Assembly (NCBI GenBank): GCA_963920705.1
Contig: CAWUCO010000207.1
Coordinates: forward strand, 1,736,001 to 1,800,000
DNA length: 64,000 nt
Origin: Odiellus spinosus
Lineage: Eukaryota > Arthropoda > Arachnida > Opiliones > Phalangiidae
Reading direction: 5' to 3'
The position numbers were made by a program, and so were the translations under genes. The notes below the pieces were generated by a model, which did no database searches, was not told the DNA's origin, and saw only the letters and a program-made list of their open reading frames with translations. Below are positions 1 to 12,695 of the stretch, in pieces. The first letter of the stretch is position 1. Every line of letters starts with the position of its first letter.

Positions 1-506
1 GATCCGCAAATTTCCCAAGTGTAGATCCGCAAATTTCCCAAGTGCAGATCCGCAAATTTCCCAAGTGCAGATCCACAAATTTCCCAAATGCAGATCCAGA
101 AATTTCCCAAGTGCAGATCCACAATTTTCCCAAGTGCAGATCCACAAATTTCCAAAGTGCAGATCCACAAATTTTCCAAGTGCAGATCCAGAAATTTCCC
201 CAGTGCAGATCCAGAAATTTCCCGAGTGCAGATCCGCAAATTTCCCAAGTCCAGATCCGCAATTTTCCAAAGTGCAGATCCGCAAATTTCCCAAGTGCAG
301 ATACGCAAATTTCCCAAGTGCAGATCCGCAAATTTCTCAAGTGCAGATCCGCAAATTCCCCAAGTGCAGATCCGCAAATTTCCCAAGTGCAGATCCGCAA
401 ATTTCCCAAGTGCAGATCCACAAATTTCCCAAGTGCAGTTCCGCAAATTTCACAAGTGCAGATCCAATAATTTCCCAAGTGCAGATCCACAAATTTTCCA
501 AGTGCT

Positions 507-3500
507 GATCCACAAATTTCAAAAGTGCAGATCCACAATTTTCCCAAGTGCAGATCCACAAATTTCAAAAGTTCAGATCCACAAATTTTCCAAGTGCAGA
601 TCCGCAAATTTCCCATGTACAGATCCGCAAATTTCCCATGTACAGATCCGCAAATTTCCCAAGTGCAGATCCACAAATTTCTCAAGTACAGATACGCAAA
701 TTTCAAAAGTGCAGATCCACAAATTTCCCTAGTACAGATCCAGAAATTTCCCATGTGCAGATCCACCATTTTCCCAAGTGCAGATCCAAAAATTTCCAAA
801 GTGCAGATCCACAAATTTTCCAAGTGCAGATCCAGAAATTTCCCTAGTGCAGATCCAGAAATTTCCCAAGTGCAGATCCGCAAATTTCCCAAGTGCAGAT
901 CCGCAAATTTCCCAAGTGCAGATCCGCAAATTTCCCAAGTGCAGATCCGCAAATTTCTCAAGTGCAAATCCGCAAATTTCCCAAGTGCAGATCCGCAAAT
1001 TTCCCAAGTGCAGATCCGCAAATTTCCCAAGAGCAGATCCAGAAATTTTCCAAGTGCAGATCCACAAATTTTCTAAGTGCAGATCCACAAATATCCCAAG
1101 TGAAGATCCGCAAATTTCCCAAGTGCAGATCCGCAAATTTCCCATGTGCAGATCCGCAAATTTCCCAAGTGCAGATCCACAAATTTCCCAAATGCAGATC
1201 CAGAAATTTCCCAAGTGCAGATCCACAATTTTCCCAAGTGCAGATCCACAAATTTCCAAAGTGCAGATCCACAAATTTTCCAAGTGCAGATCCAGAAATT
1301 TCCCTAGTGCAGATCCAGAAATTTCCCAAGTGCAGATCCGCAAATTTCACAAGTCCAGATCCGCAATTTTCCCAAGTGCAGATCCGCAAATTTCCCAAGT
1401 GCAGATCCGCAAATTTCTCAAGTGCAGATCCGCAAATTTCTCAAGTGCAGATCCGCAAATTTCCCAAGTGCAGATCCTCAAATTTCCCAAGTGCAGATCC
1501 GCAAATTTCCCAAGTGCAGATCCACAAATTTCCCAAGTGCAGTTCCGCAAATTTCACAAGTGCAGATCCAATAATTTCCCAAGTGCAGATCCACAAATTT
1601 TCCAAGTGCTGATCCACAAATTTTCTAAGTGCAGATCCACAAATTTCCCTAGTGCAGATCCAGAAATTTCCCAAGTGCAGATCCGCAAATTTCCCAAGTT
1701 CAGATCCGCAAATTTCCCAAGTGCAGATCCGCAAATTTCCCAAGTGCAGATCCTTAAATTTCCCAAGTGCAGATCCGCAAATTTCCCAAGTGCAGTTCCG
1801 CAAATTTCCCAAGTGCAGATCCACAAATTTCCCAAGTGCAGATCCAGAAATTTTCCAAGTGCTGATCCACAAATTTCCCAAGTGCAGATCCACAATTTTC
1901 CCAAGTGCAGATCCACAAATTTTCTAAGTGCAGATCCACAAATTTCCCTAGTGCAGATCCAGAAATTTCCCAAGTGCAGATCCGCAAATTTCCCAAGTTC
2001 AGATCCGCAAATTTCCCAAGTGCAGATCCGCAAATTTCCCAAGTGCAGATCCTTAAATTTCCCAAGTGCAGATCCGCAAATTTCCCAAGTGCAGTTCCGC
2101 AAATTTCCCAAGTGCAGATCCACAAATTTCCCAAGTGCAGATCCAGAAATTTTCCAAGTGCTGATCCACAAATTTCCCAAGTGCAGATCCACAATTTTCC
2201 CAAGTGCAGATCCACAAATTTCCAAAGTTCAGATCCACAAATTTTCCAAGTGCAGATCCAGAAATTTCTCAAGTGCAGATGCGCAAATTTCCCAAGTGCA
2301 GATCCGCAATTTTCCCAAGTGCAGATCCGCAAATTTCCCAAGTGCAGATCCGCAAATTTCTCAAGTGCAGATCCGCAAATTTCCCAAGTGCAGATCCGCA
2401 AATTTCCCAAGTGCAGATCCGCAAATTTCCCAAGTGCAGATCCGCAAATTTCCCAAGTGCAGATCCAAAAATTTCCCAAGTGCAGATCCACAAATTTCCA
2501 AAGTGCAGATCCAGAAATTTCCCAAGTGCAGATCCACAAATTTCCCTTGTGCAGATCCAGAAATTTCCCAAGTGCAGATCCACAAATTTCCCAAGTGCAG
2601 ATCCGCAAATTTCCCATGTACAGATCCGCAAATTTCCCAAGTGCAGATCCACAAATTTCTCAAGTACAGATACGCAAATTTCAAAAGTGCAGATCCACAA
2701 ATTTCCCTAGTACAGATCCACAAATTTCCCAAGTGCAGATCCACAAATTTCCCAAGTGCAGATCCAGAAATTTCCCATGTGCAGATCCACCATTTTCCCA
2801 AGTGCAGATCCACAAATTTCCAAAGTGCAGATCCACAAATTTCCCAAGTGCAGATCCACAAATTTTCCAAGTGCAGATCCACAAATTTCCCTAGTGCAGA
2901 TCCAGAAATTTCCCAAGTGCAGATCCGCAAATTTCCCAAGTGCAGATCCGCAAATTTCCCAAGATCAGATCCGCAAATTTCCCAAGTGCAGATCCGCAAA
3001 TTTCCCAAGTGCAGATCCGCAAATTTCCCAAGTGCAGTTCCGCAAATTTCCCAAGTGCAGATCCACAAATTTCCCAAGTGCAGATCCAGAAATTTTCCAA
3101 GTGCTGATCCACAAATTTCAAAAGTGCAGATCCACAATTTTCCCAAGTGCAGATCCACAAATTTCCAAAGTTCAGATCCACAAATTTTCCAAGTGCAGAT
3201 CCGCAAATTTCCCATGTACAGATCCGCAAATTTCCCATGTACAGATCCGCAAATTTCCCAAGTGCAGATCCACAAATTTCTCAAGTACAGATACGCAAAT
3301 TTCAAAAGTGCAGATCCACAAAATTCCCTAGTACAGATCCAGAAATTTCCCAAGTGCAGATCCGCAAATTTCCCAAGTGCAGATCCGCAAATTTCCCAAG
3401 ATCAGATCCGCAAATTTCCCAAGTGCAGATCCGCAAATTTCCCAAGTGCAGATCCGCAAATTTCCCAAGTGCAGTTCCGCAAATTTCCCAAGTGCAGATC

Positions 3501-6090
3501 CACAAATTTCCCAAGTGCAGATCCAGAAATTTTCCAAGTGCTGATCCACAAATTTCAAAAGTGCAGATCCACAATTTTCCCAAGTGCAGATCCACAAATT
3601 TCCAAAGTTCAGATCCACAAATTTTCCAAGTGCAGATCCGCAAATTTCCCATGTACAGATCCGCAAATTTCCCATGTACAGATCCGCAAATTTCCCAAGT
3701 GCAGATCCACAAATTTCTCAAGTACAGATACGCAAATTTCAAAAGTGCAGATCCACAAATTTCCCTAGTACAGATCCAGAAATTTCCCATGTGCAGATCC
3801 ACCATTTTCCCAAGTGCAGATCCAAAAATTTCCAAAGTGCAGATCCACAAATTTTCCAAGTGCAGATCCAGAAATTTCCCTAGTGCAGATCTAGAAATTT
3901 CCCAAGTGCAGATCCGCAAATTTCCCAAGTGCAGATCCGCAAATTTCCCAAGTGCAGATCCGCAAATTTCCCAAGTGCAGATCCGCAAATTTCTCAAGTG
4001 CAAATCCGCAAATTTCCCAAGTGCAGATCCGCAAATTTCCCAAGTGCAGATCCGCAAATTTCCCAAGAGCAGATCCAGAAATTTTCCAAGTGCAGATCCA
4101 CAAATTTTCTAAGTGCAGATCCACAAATATCCCAAGTGAAGATCCGCAAATTTCCCAAGTGCAGATCCGCAAATTTCCCATGTGCAGATCCGCAAATTTC
4201 CCAAGTGCAGATCCACAAATTTCCCAAATGCAGATCCAGAAATTTCCCAAGTGCAGATCCACAATTTTCCCAAGTGCAGATCCACAAATTTCCAAAGTGC
4301 AGATCCACAAATTTTCCAAGTGCAGATCCAGAAATTTCCCTAGTGCAGATCCAGAAATTTTCCAAGTGCAGATCCGCAAATTTCACAAGTCCAGATCCGC
4401 AATTTTCCCAAGTGCAGATCCGCAAATTTCCCAAGTGCAGATCCGCAAATTTCTCAAGTGCAGATCCGCAAATTTCTCAAGTGCAGATCCGCAAATTTCC
4501 CAAGTGCAGATCCTCAAATTTCCCAAGTGCAGATCCGCAAATTTCCCAAGTGCAGATCCACAAATTTCCCAAGTGCAGTTCCGCAAATTTCACAAGTGCA
4601 GATCCAATAATTTCCCAAGTGCAGATCCACAAATTTTCCAAGTGCTGATCCACAAATTTTCTAAGTGCAGATCCACAAATTTCCCTAGTGCAGATCCAGA
4701 AATTTCCCAAGTGCAGATCCGCAAATTTCCCAAGTTCAGATCCGCAAATTTCCCAAGTGCAGATCCGCAAATTTCCCAAGTGCAGATCCTTAAATTTCCC
4801 AAGTGCAGATCCGCAAATTTCCCAAGTGCAGTTCCGCAAATTTCCCAAGTGCAGATCCACAAATTTCCCAAGTGCAGATCCAGAAATTTTCCAAGTGCTG
4901 ATCCACAAATTTCCCAAGTGCAGATCCACAATTTTCCCAAGTGCAGATCCACAAATTTTCTAAGTGCAGATCCACAAATTTCCCTAGTGCAGATCCAGAA
5001 ATTTCCCAAGTGCAGATCCGCAAATTTCCCAAGTTCAGATCCGCAAATTTCCCAAGTGCAGATCCGCAAATTTCCCAAGTGCAGATCCTTAAATTTCCCA
5101 AGTGCAGATCCGCAAATTTCCCAAGTGCAGTTCCGCAAATTTCCCAAGTGCAGATCCACAAATTTCCCAAGTGCAGATCCAGAAATTTTCCAAGTGCTGA
5201 TCCACAAATTTCCCAAGTGCAGATCCACAATTTTCCCAAGTGCAGATCCACAAATTTCCAAAGTTCAGATCCACAAATTTTCCAAGTGCAGATCCAGAAA
5301 TTTCTCAAGTGCAGATCCGCAAATTTCCCAAGTGCAGATCCGCAAATTTCTCAAGTGCAGATCCGCAAATTTCCCAAGTGCAGATCCGCAAATTTTCCAA
5401 GTGCAGATCCGCAAATTTCCCAAGTGCAGATCCGCAAATTTCCCAAGTGCAGATCCAAAAATTTCCCAAGTGCAGATCCACAAATTTCCAAAGTGCAGAT
5501 CCAGAAATTTCCCAAGTGCAGATCCACAAATTTCCCTTGTGCAGATCCAGAAATTTCCCAAGTGCAGATCCACAAATTTCCCAAGTGCAGATCCGCAAAT
5601 TTCCCATGTACAGATCCGCAAATTTCCCAAGTGCAGATCCACAAATTTCTCAAGTACAGATACGCAAATTTCAAAAGTGCAGATCCACAAATTTCCCTAG
5701 TACAGATCCACAAATTTCCCAAGTGCAGATCCACAAATTTCCCAAGTGCAGATCCAGAAATTTCCCATGTGCAGATCCACCATTTTCCCAAGTGCAGATC
5801 CACAAATTTCCAAAGTGCAGATCCACAAATTTCCCAAGTGCAGATCCACAAATTTTCCAAGTGCAGATCCACAAATTTCCCTAGTGCAGATCCAGAAATT
5901 TCCCAAGTGCAGATCCGCAAATTTCCCAAGTGCAGATCCGCAAATTTCCCAAGTGCAGATCCGCAAATTTCCCAAGTGCAGATCCGCAAATTTCCCAAGT
6001 GCAGATCCGCAAATTTCCCAAGTGCAGTTCCGCAAATTTCCCAAGTGCAGATCCACAAATTTCCCAAGTGCAGATCCAGAAATTTTCCAA
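507..6090 (+). repeat. 3,036-bp tandem duplication (132 monomers) in domain A
   Basis: The order of variant monomers from 507 repeats from 3,543, an offset of 132 x 23. Shared rare monomers include GATCCTTAAATTT at 1,749 and 2,048, recurring at 4,785 and 5,084, and the ATATCCC monomer at 1,082 and 4,118. The second copy lacks the two monomers corresponding to 2,278-2,323, which start GATGCGC and GATCCGCAATTTT. Beyond that point the offset falls to 2,990 bp (130 monomers). Correspondence fades near 3,100 and 6,090, where TTTCAAAAG in copy 1 is TTTCCCAAG in copy 2. Expansion by unequal exchange is the inferred mechanism. Confidence 0.8.
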
Positions 6091-7466
6091 GTGCTGATCC
6101 ACAAATTTCCCAAGTGCAGATCCACAATTTTCCCAAGTGCAGATTAACAAATTTCCAAAGTTCAGATCCACAAATTTTCCAAGTGCAGATCCAGAAATTT
6201 CCCAAGTGCAGATGCGCAAATTTCCCAAGTGCAGATCCGCAATTTTCCCAAGTGCAGATCCGCAAATTTCCCAAGTGCAGATCCGCAAATTTCTCAAGTG
6301 CAGATCCGCAAATTTCCCAAGTGCAGATCCGCAAATTTCCCAAGTGCAGATCCGCAAATTTCCCATGTGCAGATCCAAAAATTTCCCAAGTTCAGATCCA
6401 CAAATTTCCAAAGTGCAGATCCAGAAATTTCCCAAGTGCAGATCCACAAATTTCCCTTGTGCAGATCCAGAAATTTCCCAAGTGCAGATCCGCAAATTTC
6501 CCAAGTGCAGATCCGCAAATTTCCCAAGATCAGATCCGCAAATTTCCCAAGTGCAGATCCGCAAATTTCCCAAGTGCAGATCCGCAAATTTCCCAAGTGC
6601 AGTTCCGCAAATTTCCCAAGTGCAGATCCACAAATTTCCCAAGTGCAGATCCAGAAATTTTCCAAGTGCTGATCCACAAATTTCAAAAGTGCAGATCCAC
6701 AATTTTCCCAAGTGCAGATCCACAAATTTCCAAAGTTCAGATCCACAAATTTTCCAAGTGCAGATCCGCAAATTTCCCATGTACAGATCCGCAAATTTCC
6801 CATGTACAGATCCGCAAATTTCCCAAGTGCAGATCCACAAATTTCTCAAGTACAGATACGCAAATTTCAAAAGTGCAGATCCACAAATTTCCCTAGTACA
6901 GATCCAGAAATTTCCCATGTGCAGATCCACCATTTTCCCAAGTGCAGATCCACAAATTTCCAAAGTGCAGATCCACAAATTTTCCAAGTGCAGATCCAGA
7001 AATTTCCCTAGTGCAGATCCAGAAATTTCCCAAGTGCAGATCCGCAAATTTCCCAAGTTCAGATCCGCAAATTTCCCAAGTGCAGATCCGCAAATTTCCC
7101 AAGTGCAGATCCACATATTTTCTAAGTGCAGATCCACAAATATCCCAAGTGAAGATCCGCAAATTTCCCAAGTGCAGATCCGCAAATTTCCCAAGTGCAG
7201 ATCCGCAAATTTCCCAAGTGCAGATCCACAAATTTCCCAAATGCAGATCCAGAAATTTCCCATGTGCAGATCCACCATTTTCCCAAGTGCAGATCCACAA
7301 ATTTCCAAAGTGCAGATCCACAAATTTTCCAAGTGCAGATCCAGAAATTTCCCTAGTGCAGATCCAGAAATTTCCCAAGTGCAGATCCGCAAATTTCCCA
7401 AGTGCAGATCCGCAAATTTCCCAAGTGCAGATCCGCAAATTTCCCAAGTGCAGATCCGCAAATTTC

Positions 7467-9062
7467 TCAAGTGCAGATCCGCAAATTTCCCAAGTGCAGA
7501 TCCGCAAATTTCCCAAGTGCAGATCCGCAAATTTCCCAAGAGCAGATCCAGAAATTTTCCAAGTGCAGATCCACAAATTTTCTAAGTGCAGATCCACAAA
7601 TATCCCAAGTGAAGATCCGCAAATTTCCCAAGTGCAGATCCGCAAATTTCCCAAGTGCAGATCCGCAAATTTCCCAAGTGCAGATCCACAAATTTCCCAA
7701 ATGCAGATCCAGAAATTTCCCAAGTGCAGATCCACAATTTTCCCAAGTGCAGATCCACAAATTTCCAAAGTGCAGATCCACAAATTTTCCAAGTGCAGAT
7801 CCAGAAATTTCCCTAGTGCAGATCCAGAAATTTCCCAAGTGCAGATCCGCAAATTTCACAAGTCCAGATCCGCAATTTTCCCAAGTGCAGATCCGCAAAT
7901 TTCCCAAGTGCAGATCCGCAAATTTCTCAAGTGCAGATCCGCAAATTTCTCAAGTGCAGATCCGCAAATTTCCCAAGTGCAGATCCTCAAATTTCCCAAG
8001 TGCAGATCCGCAAATTTCCCAAGTGCAGATCCACAAATTTCCCAAGTGCAGTTCCGCAAATTTCACAAGTGCAGATCCACAAATTTCCCAAGTGCAGATC
8101 CACAAATTTTCCAAGTGCTGATCCACAAATTTTCTAAGTGCAGATCCACAAATTTCCCTAGTGCAGATCCAGAAATTTCCCAAGTGCAGATCCGCAAATT
8201 TCCCAAGTTCAGATCCGCAAATTTCCCAAGTGCAGATCCGCAAATTTCCCAAGTGCAGATCCGCAAATTTCCCAAGTGCAGTTCCGCAAATTTCCCAAGT
8301 GCAGATCCACAAATTTCCCAAGTGCAGATCCAGAAATTTTCCAAGTGCAGATCCTCAAATTTCCCAAGTGCAGATCCGCAAATTTCCCAAGTGCAGATCC
8401 ACAAATTTCCCAAGTGCAGTTCCGCAAATTTCACAAGTGCAGATCCACAAATTTCCCAAGTGCAGATCCACAAATTTTCCAAGTGCTGATCCACAAATTT
8501 TCTAAGTGCAGATCCACAAATTTCCCTAGTGCAGATCCAGAAATTTCCCAAGTGCAGATCCGCAAATTTCCCAAGTTCAGATCCGCAAATTTCCCAAGTG
8601 CAGATCCGCAAATTTCCCAAGTGCAGATCCGCAAATTTCCCAAGTGCAGTTCCGCAAATTTCCCAAGTGCAGATCCACAAATTTCCCAAGTGCAGATCCA
8701 GAAATTTTCCAAGTGCTGATCCACAAATTTCCCAAGTGCAGATCCACAATTTTCCCAAGTGCAGATCCACAAATTTCCAAAGTTCAGATCCACAAATTTT
8801 CCAAGTGCAGATCCAGAAATTTCTCAAGTGCAGATGCGCAAATTTCCCAAGTGCAGATCCGCAATTTTCCCAAGTGCAGATCCGCAAATTTCCCAAGTGC
8901 AGATCCGCAAATTTCTCAAGTGCAGATCCGCAAATTTCCCAAGTGCAGATCCGCAAATTTCCCAAGTGCAGATCCGCAAATTTCCCAAGTGCAGATCCGC
9001 AAATTTCCCAAGTGCAGATCCAAAAATTTCCCAAGTGCAGATCCACAAATTTCCAAAGTGCA
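7467..9062 (+). repeat. Block with a near-identical long-range copy at 31,732-33,327
   Basis: The monomer order of this block reappears 24,265 bp downstream, exactly 1,055 monomers away, with domain B and much of A between the copies. Matching landmarks include the TTTCACAAGTCC monomer, GATCCTCAAATTT monomers, GCTGATCC junctions and the GATGCGC monomer at 8,833 and 33,098. I saw single-base differences, for example TTTTCC against TTTTTC near 8,105 and 32,370. The match ends at 9,062, where this copy passes into an ATATCCC monomer and the other into GATCCAG. Confidence 0.75.
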
Positions 9063-9798
9063 GATCCACAAATATCCCAAGTGAAGATCCGCAAATTTCC
9101 CAAGTGCAGATCCGCAAATTTCCCATGTGCAGATCCGCAAATTTCCCAAGTGCAGATCCACAAATTTCCCAAATGCAGATCCAGAAATTTCCCAAGTGCA
9201 GATCCACAATTTTCCCAAGTGCAGATCCACAAATTTCCAAAGTGCAGATCCACAAATTTTCCAAGTGCAGATCCAGAAATTTCCCTAGTGCAGATCCAGA
9301 AATTTCCCAAGTGCAGATCCGCAAATTTCACAAGTCCAGATCCGCAATTTTCCCAAGTGCAGATCCGCAAATTTCCCAAGTGCAGATCCGCAAATTTCTC
9401 AAGTGCAGATCCGCAAATTTCTCAAGTGCAGATCCGCAAATTTCCCAAGTGCAGATCCTCAAATTTCCCAAGTGCAGATACGCAAATTTCCCAAGTGCAG
9501 ATCCACAAATTTCCCAAGTGCAGTTCCGCAAATTTCACAAGTGCAGATCCAATAATTTCCCAAGTGCAGATCCACAAATTTTCCAAGTGCTGATCCACAA
9601 ATTTTCTAAGTGCAGATCCACAAATTTCCCTAGTGCAGATCCAGAAATTTCCCAAGTGCAGATCCGCAAATTTCCCAAGTTCAGATCCGCAAATTTCCCA
9701 AGTGCAGATCCGCAAATTTCCCAAGTGCAGATCCGCAAATTTCCCAAGTGCAGATCCGCAAATTTCCCAAGTGCAGTTCCGCAAATTTCCCAAGTGCA

Positions 9799-12558
9799 GA
9801 TCCACAAATTTCCCAAGTGCAGATCCAGAAATTTTCCAAGTGCTGATCCACAAATTTCCCAAGTGCAGATCCACAATTTTCCCAAGTGCAGATCCACAAA
9901 TTTCCAAAGTTCAGATCCACAAATTTTCCAAGTGCAGATCCAGAAATTTCTCAAGTGCAGATCCACAAATTTCCCAAGTGCAGTTCCGCAAATTTCACAA
10001 GTGCAGATCCAATAATTTCCCAAGTGCAGATCCACAAATTTTCCAAGTGCTGATCCACAAATTTTCTAAGTGCAGATCCACAAATTTCCCTAGTGCAGAT
10101 CCAGAAATTTCCCAAGTGCAGATCCGCAAATTTCCCAAGTTCAGATCCGCAAATTTCCCAAGTGCAGATCCGCAAATTTCTCAAGTGCAGATCCGCAAAT
10201 TTCCCAAGTGCAGATCCGCAAATTTCCCAAGTGCAGATCCGCAAATTTCCCAAGAGCAGATCCAGAAATTTTCCAAGTGCAGATCCACAAATTTTCTAAG
10301 TGCAGATCCACAAATATCCCAAGTGAAGATCCGCAAATTTCCCAAGTGCAGATCCGCAAATTTCCCAAGTGCAGATCCACAAATTTCCCAAATTCAGATC
10401 CACAAATTTCCAAAGTGCAGATCCGCAAATTTCCCAAGTGCAGATCCGCAAATTTCTAAAGTGCAGATCCGCAAATTTCCCAAGTGCAGATCCACAAATT
10501 TCCCAAGTGCAGTTCCGCAAATTTCTCAAGTGCAGATCCGCAAATTTCCCAAGTGCAGATCTGCAAATTTCCCAAGTGCAGATCCGCAAATTTCCCAAGT
10601 GCAGATCCAAAAATTTCCCAAGTGCAGATCCACAAATTTCCAAAGTGCAGATCCACAAATTTCCCAAGTGCAGTTCCGCAAATTTCTCAAGTGCAGATCC
10701 GCAAATTTCCCAAGTGCAGATCTGCAAATTTCCCAAGTGCAGATCCGCAAATTTCCCAAGTGCAGATCCAAAAATTTCCCAAGTGCAGATCCACAAATTT
10801 CCAAAGTGCAGATCCAGAAATTTCCCAAGTGCAGATCCACAAATTTCCCTTGTGCAGATCCAGAAATTTCCCAAGTGCAGATCCGCAAATTTCCCAAGTG
10901 CAGATCCGCAAATTTCCCATGTACAGATCCGCAAATTTCCCAAGTGCAGATCCACAAATTTCTCAAGTACAGATACGCAAATTTCCCAAGTGCAGATCCA
11001 CAAATTTCCCTTGTGCAGATCCAGAAATTTCCCAAGTGCAGATCCACAAATTTCCCTAGTACAGATCCACAAATTTCCCAAGTGCAGATCCACAAATTTC
11101 CCAAGTGCAGATCCAGAAATTTCCCATGTGCAGATCCACCATTTTCCCAAGTGCAGATCCACAAATTTCCAAAGTGCAGATCCACAAATTTTCCAAGTGC
11201 AGATCCACAAATTTCCCAAGTGCAGATCCAGAAATTTTCCAAGTGCTGATCCACAAATTTCCCAAGTGCAGATCCACAATTTTCCCAAGTGCAGATCCAC
11301 AAATTTCCAAAGTTCAGATCCACAAATTTTCCAAGTGCAGATCCAGAAATTTCTCAAGTGCAGATCCACAAATTTCCCAAGTGCAGTTCCGCAAATTTCA
11401 CAAGTGCAGATCCAATAATTTCCCAAGTGCAGATCCACAAATTTTCCAAGTGCTGATCCACAAATTTTCTAAGTGCAGATCCACAAATTTCCCTAGTGCA
11501 GATCCAGAAATTTCCCAAGTGCAGATCCGCAAATTTCCCAAGTTCAGATCCGCAAATTTCCCAAGTGCAGATCCGCAAATTTCTCAAGTGCAGATCCGCA
11601 AATTTCCCAAGTGCAGATCCGCAAATTTCCCAAGTGCAGATCCGCAAATTTCCCAAGAGCAGATCCAGAAATTTTCCAAGTGCAGATCCACAAATTTTCT
11701 AAGTGCAGATCCACAAATATCCCAAGTGAAGATCCGCAAATTTCCCAAGTGCAGATCCGCAAATTTCCCAAGTGCAGATCCACAAATTTCCCAAATTCAG
11801 ATCCACAAATTTCCAAAGTGCAGATCCGCAAATTTCCCAAGTGCAGATCCGCAAATTTCTAAAGTGCAGTTCCGCAAATTTCTCAAGTGCAGATCCGCAA
11901 ATTTCCCAAGTGCAGATCTGCAAATTTCCCAAGTGCAGATCCGCAAATTTCCCAAGTGCAGATCCAAAAATTTCCCAAGTGCAGATCCACAAATTTCCAA
12001 AGTGCAGATCCACAAATTTCCCAAGTGCAGTTCCGCAAATTTCTCAAGTGCAGATCCGCAAATTTCCCAAGTGCAGATCTGCAAATTTCCCAAGTGCAGA
12101 TCCGCAAATTTCCCAAGTGCAGATCCAAAAATTTCCCAAGTGCAGATCCACAAATTTCCAAAGTGCAGATCCAGAAATTTCCCAAGTGCAGATCCACAAA
12201 TTTCCCTTGTGCAGATCCAGAAATTTCCCAAGTGCAGATCCGCAAATTTCCCAAGTGCAGATCCGCAAATTTCCCATGTACAGATCCGCAAATTTCCCAA
12301 GTGCAGATCCACAAATTTCTCAAGTACAGATACGCAAATTTCCCAAGTGCAGATCCACAAATTTCCCTTGTGCAGATCCAGAAATTTCCCAAGTGCAGAT
12401 CCACAAATTTCCCTAGTACAGATCCACAAATTTCCCAAGTGCAGATCCACAAATTTCCCAAGTGCAGATCCAGAAATTTCCCATGTGCAGATCCACCATT
12501 TTCCCAAGTGCAGATCCACAAATTTCCAAAGTGCAGATCCACAAATTTTCCAAGTGCA
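9799..12558 (+). repeat. Tandem duplication, copies of 1,403 bp and 1,357 bp
   Basis: Copy 1 is 9,799-11,201 (61 monomers) and copy 2 is 11,202-12,558 (59 monomers). Copy 2 lacks the two monomers at 10,466-10,511. The offset is therefore 1,403 upstream and 1,357 downstream of that site. Shared rare monomers are ATATCCC at 10,305 and 11,708, TTTCTAAAG at 10,443 and 11,846, and GATCTGC at 10,558 and 10,719 against 11,915 and 12,076. Each copy contains an inner 161-bp (7-monomer) duplication, shown by the paired GATCTGC monomers. At 12,559 the array changes to a CCTAG monomer, marking the end. Confidence 0.82.
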
Positions 12559-12695
12559 GATCCAGAAATTTCCCTAGTGCAGATCCAGAAATTTCCCAAG
12601 TGCAGATCCGCAAATTTCCCAAGTCCAGATCCGCAATTTTCCCAAGTGCAGATCCGCAAATTTCCCAAGTACAGATCCGCAAATTTCCCAAGTGC

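Noticed and set aside
1-23. The window opens exactly at a GATC monomer start, as if at a cloning site or array edge
   Set aside because: The chance is 1 in 23 for any window start, and the first monomers look like ordinary domain A. No flanking sequence is present to test it.
778-3768. Longest open frame, 996 codons on the plus strand, with similar ones at 23,893-26,727 and 27,182-30,034, as a repeat-protein gene
   Set aside because: The 23-bp unit has no stop in any frame, so length alone means nothing. Equally repetitive frames overlap on the other strand. There is no signal peptide, unique terminus, splice or promoter context, and frames end at random substitutions such as CCTAG, TTCTAAG or GCTGATC.
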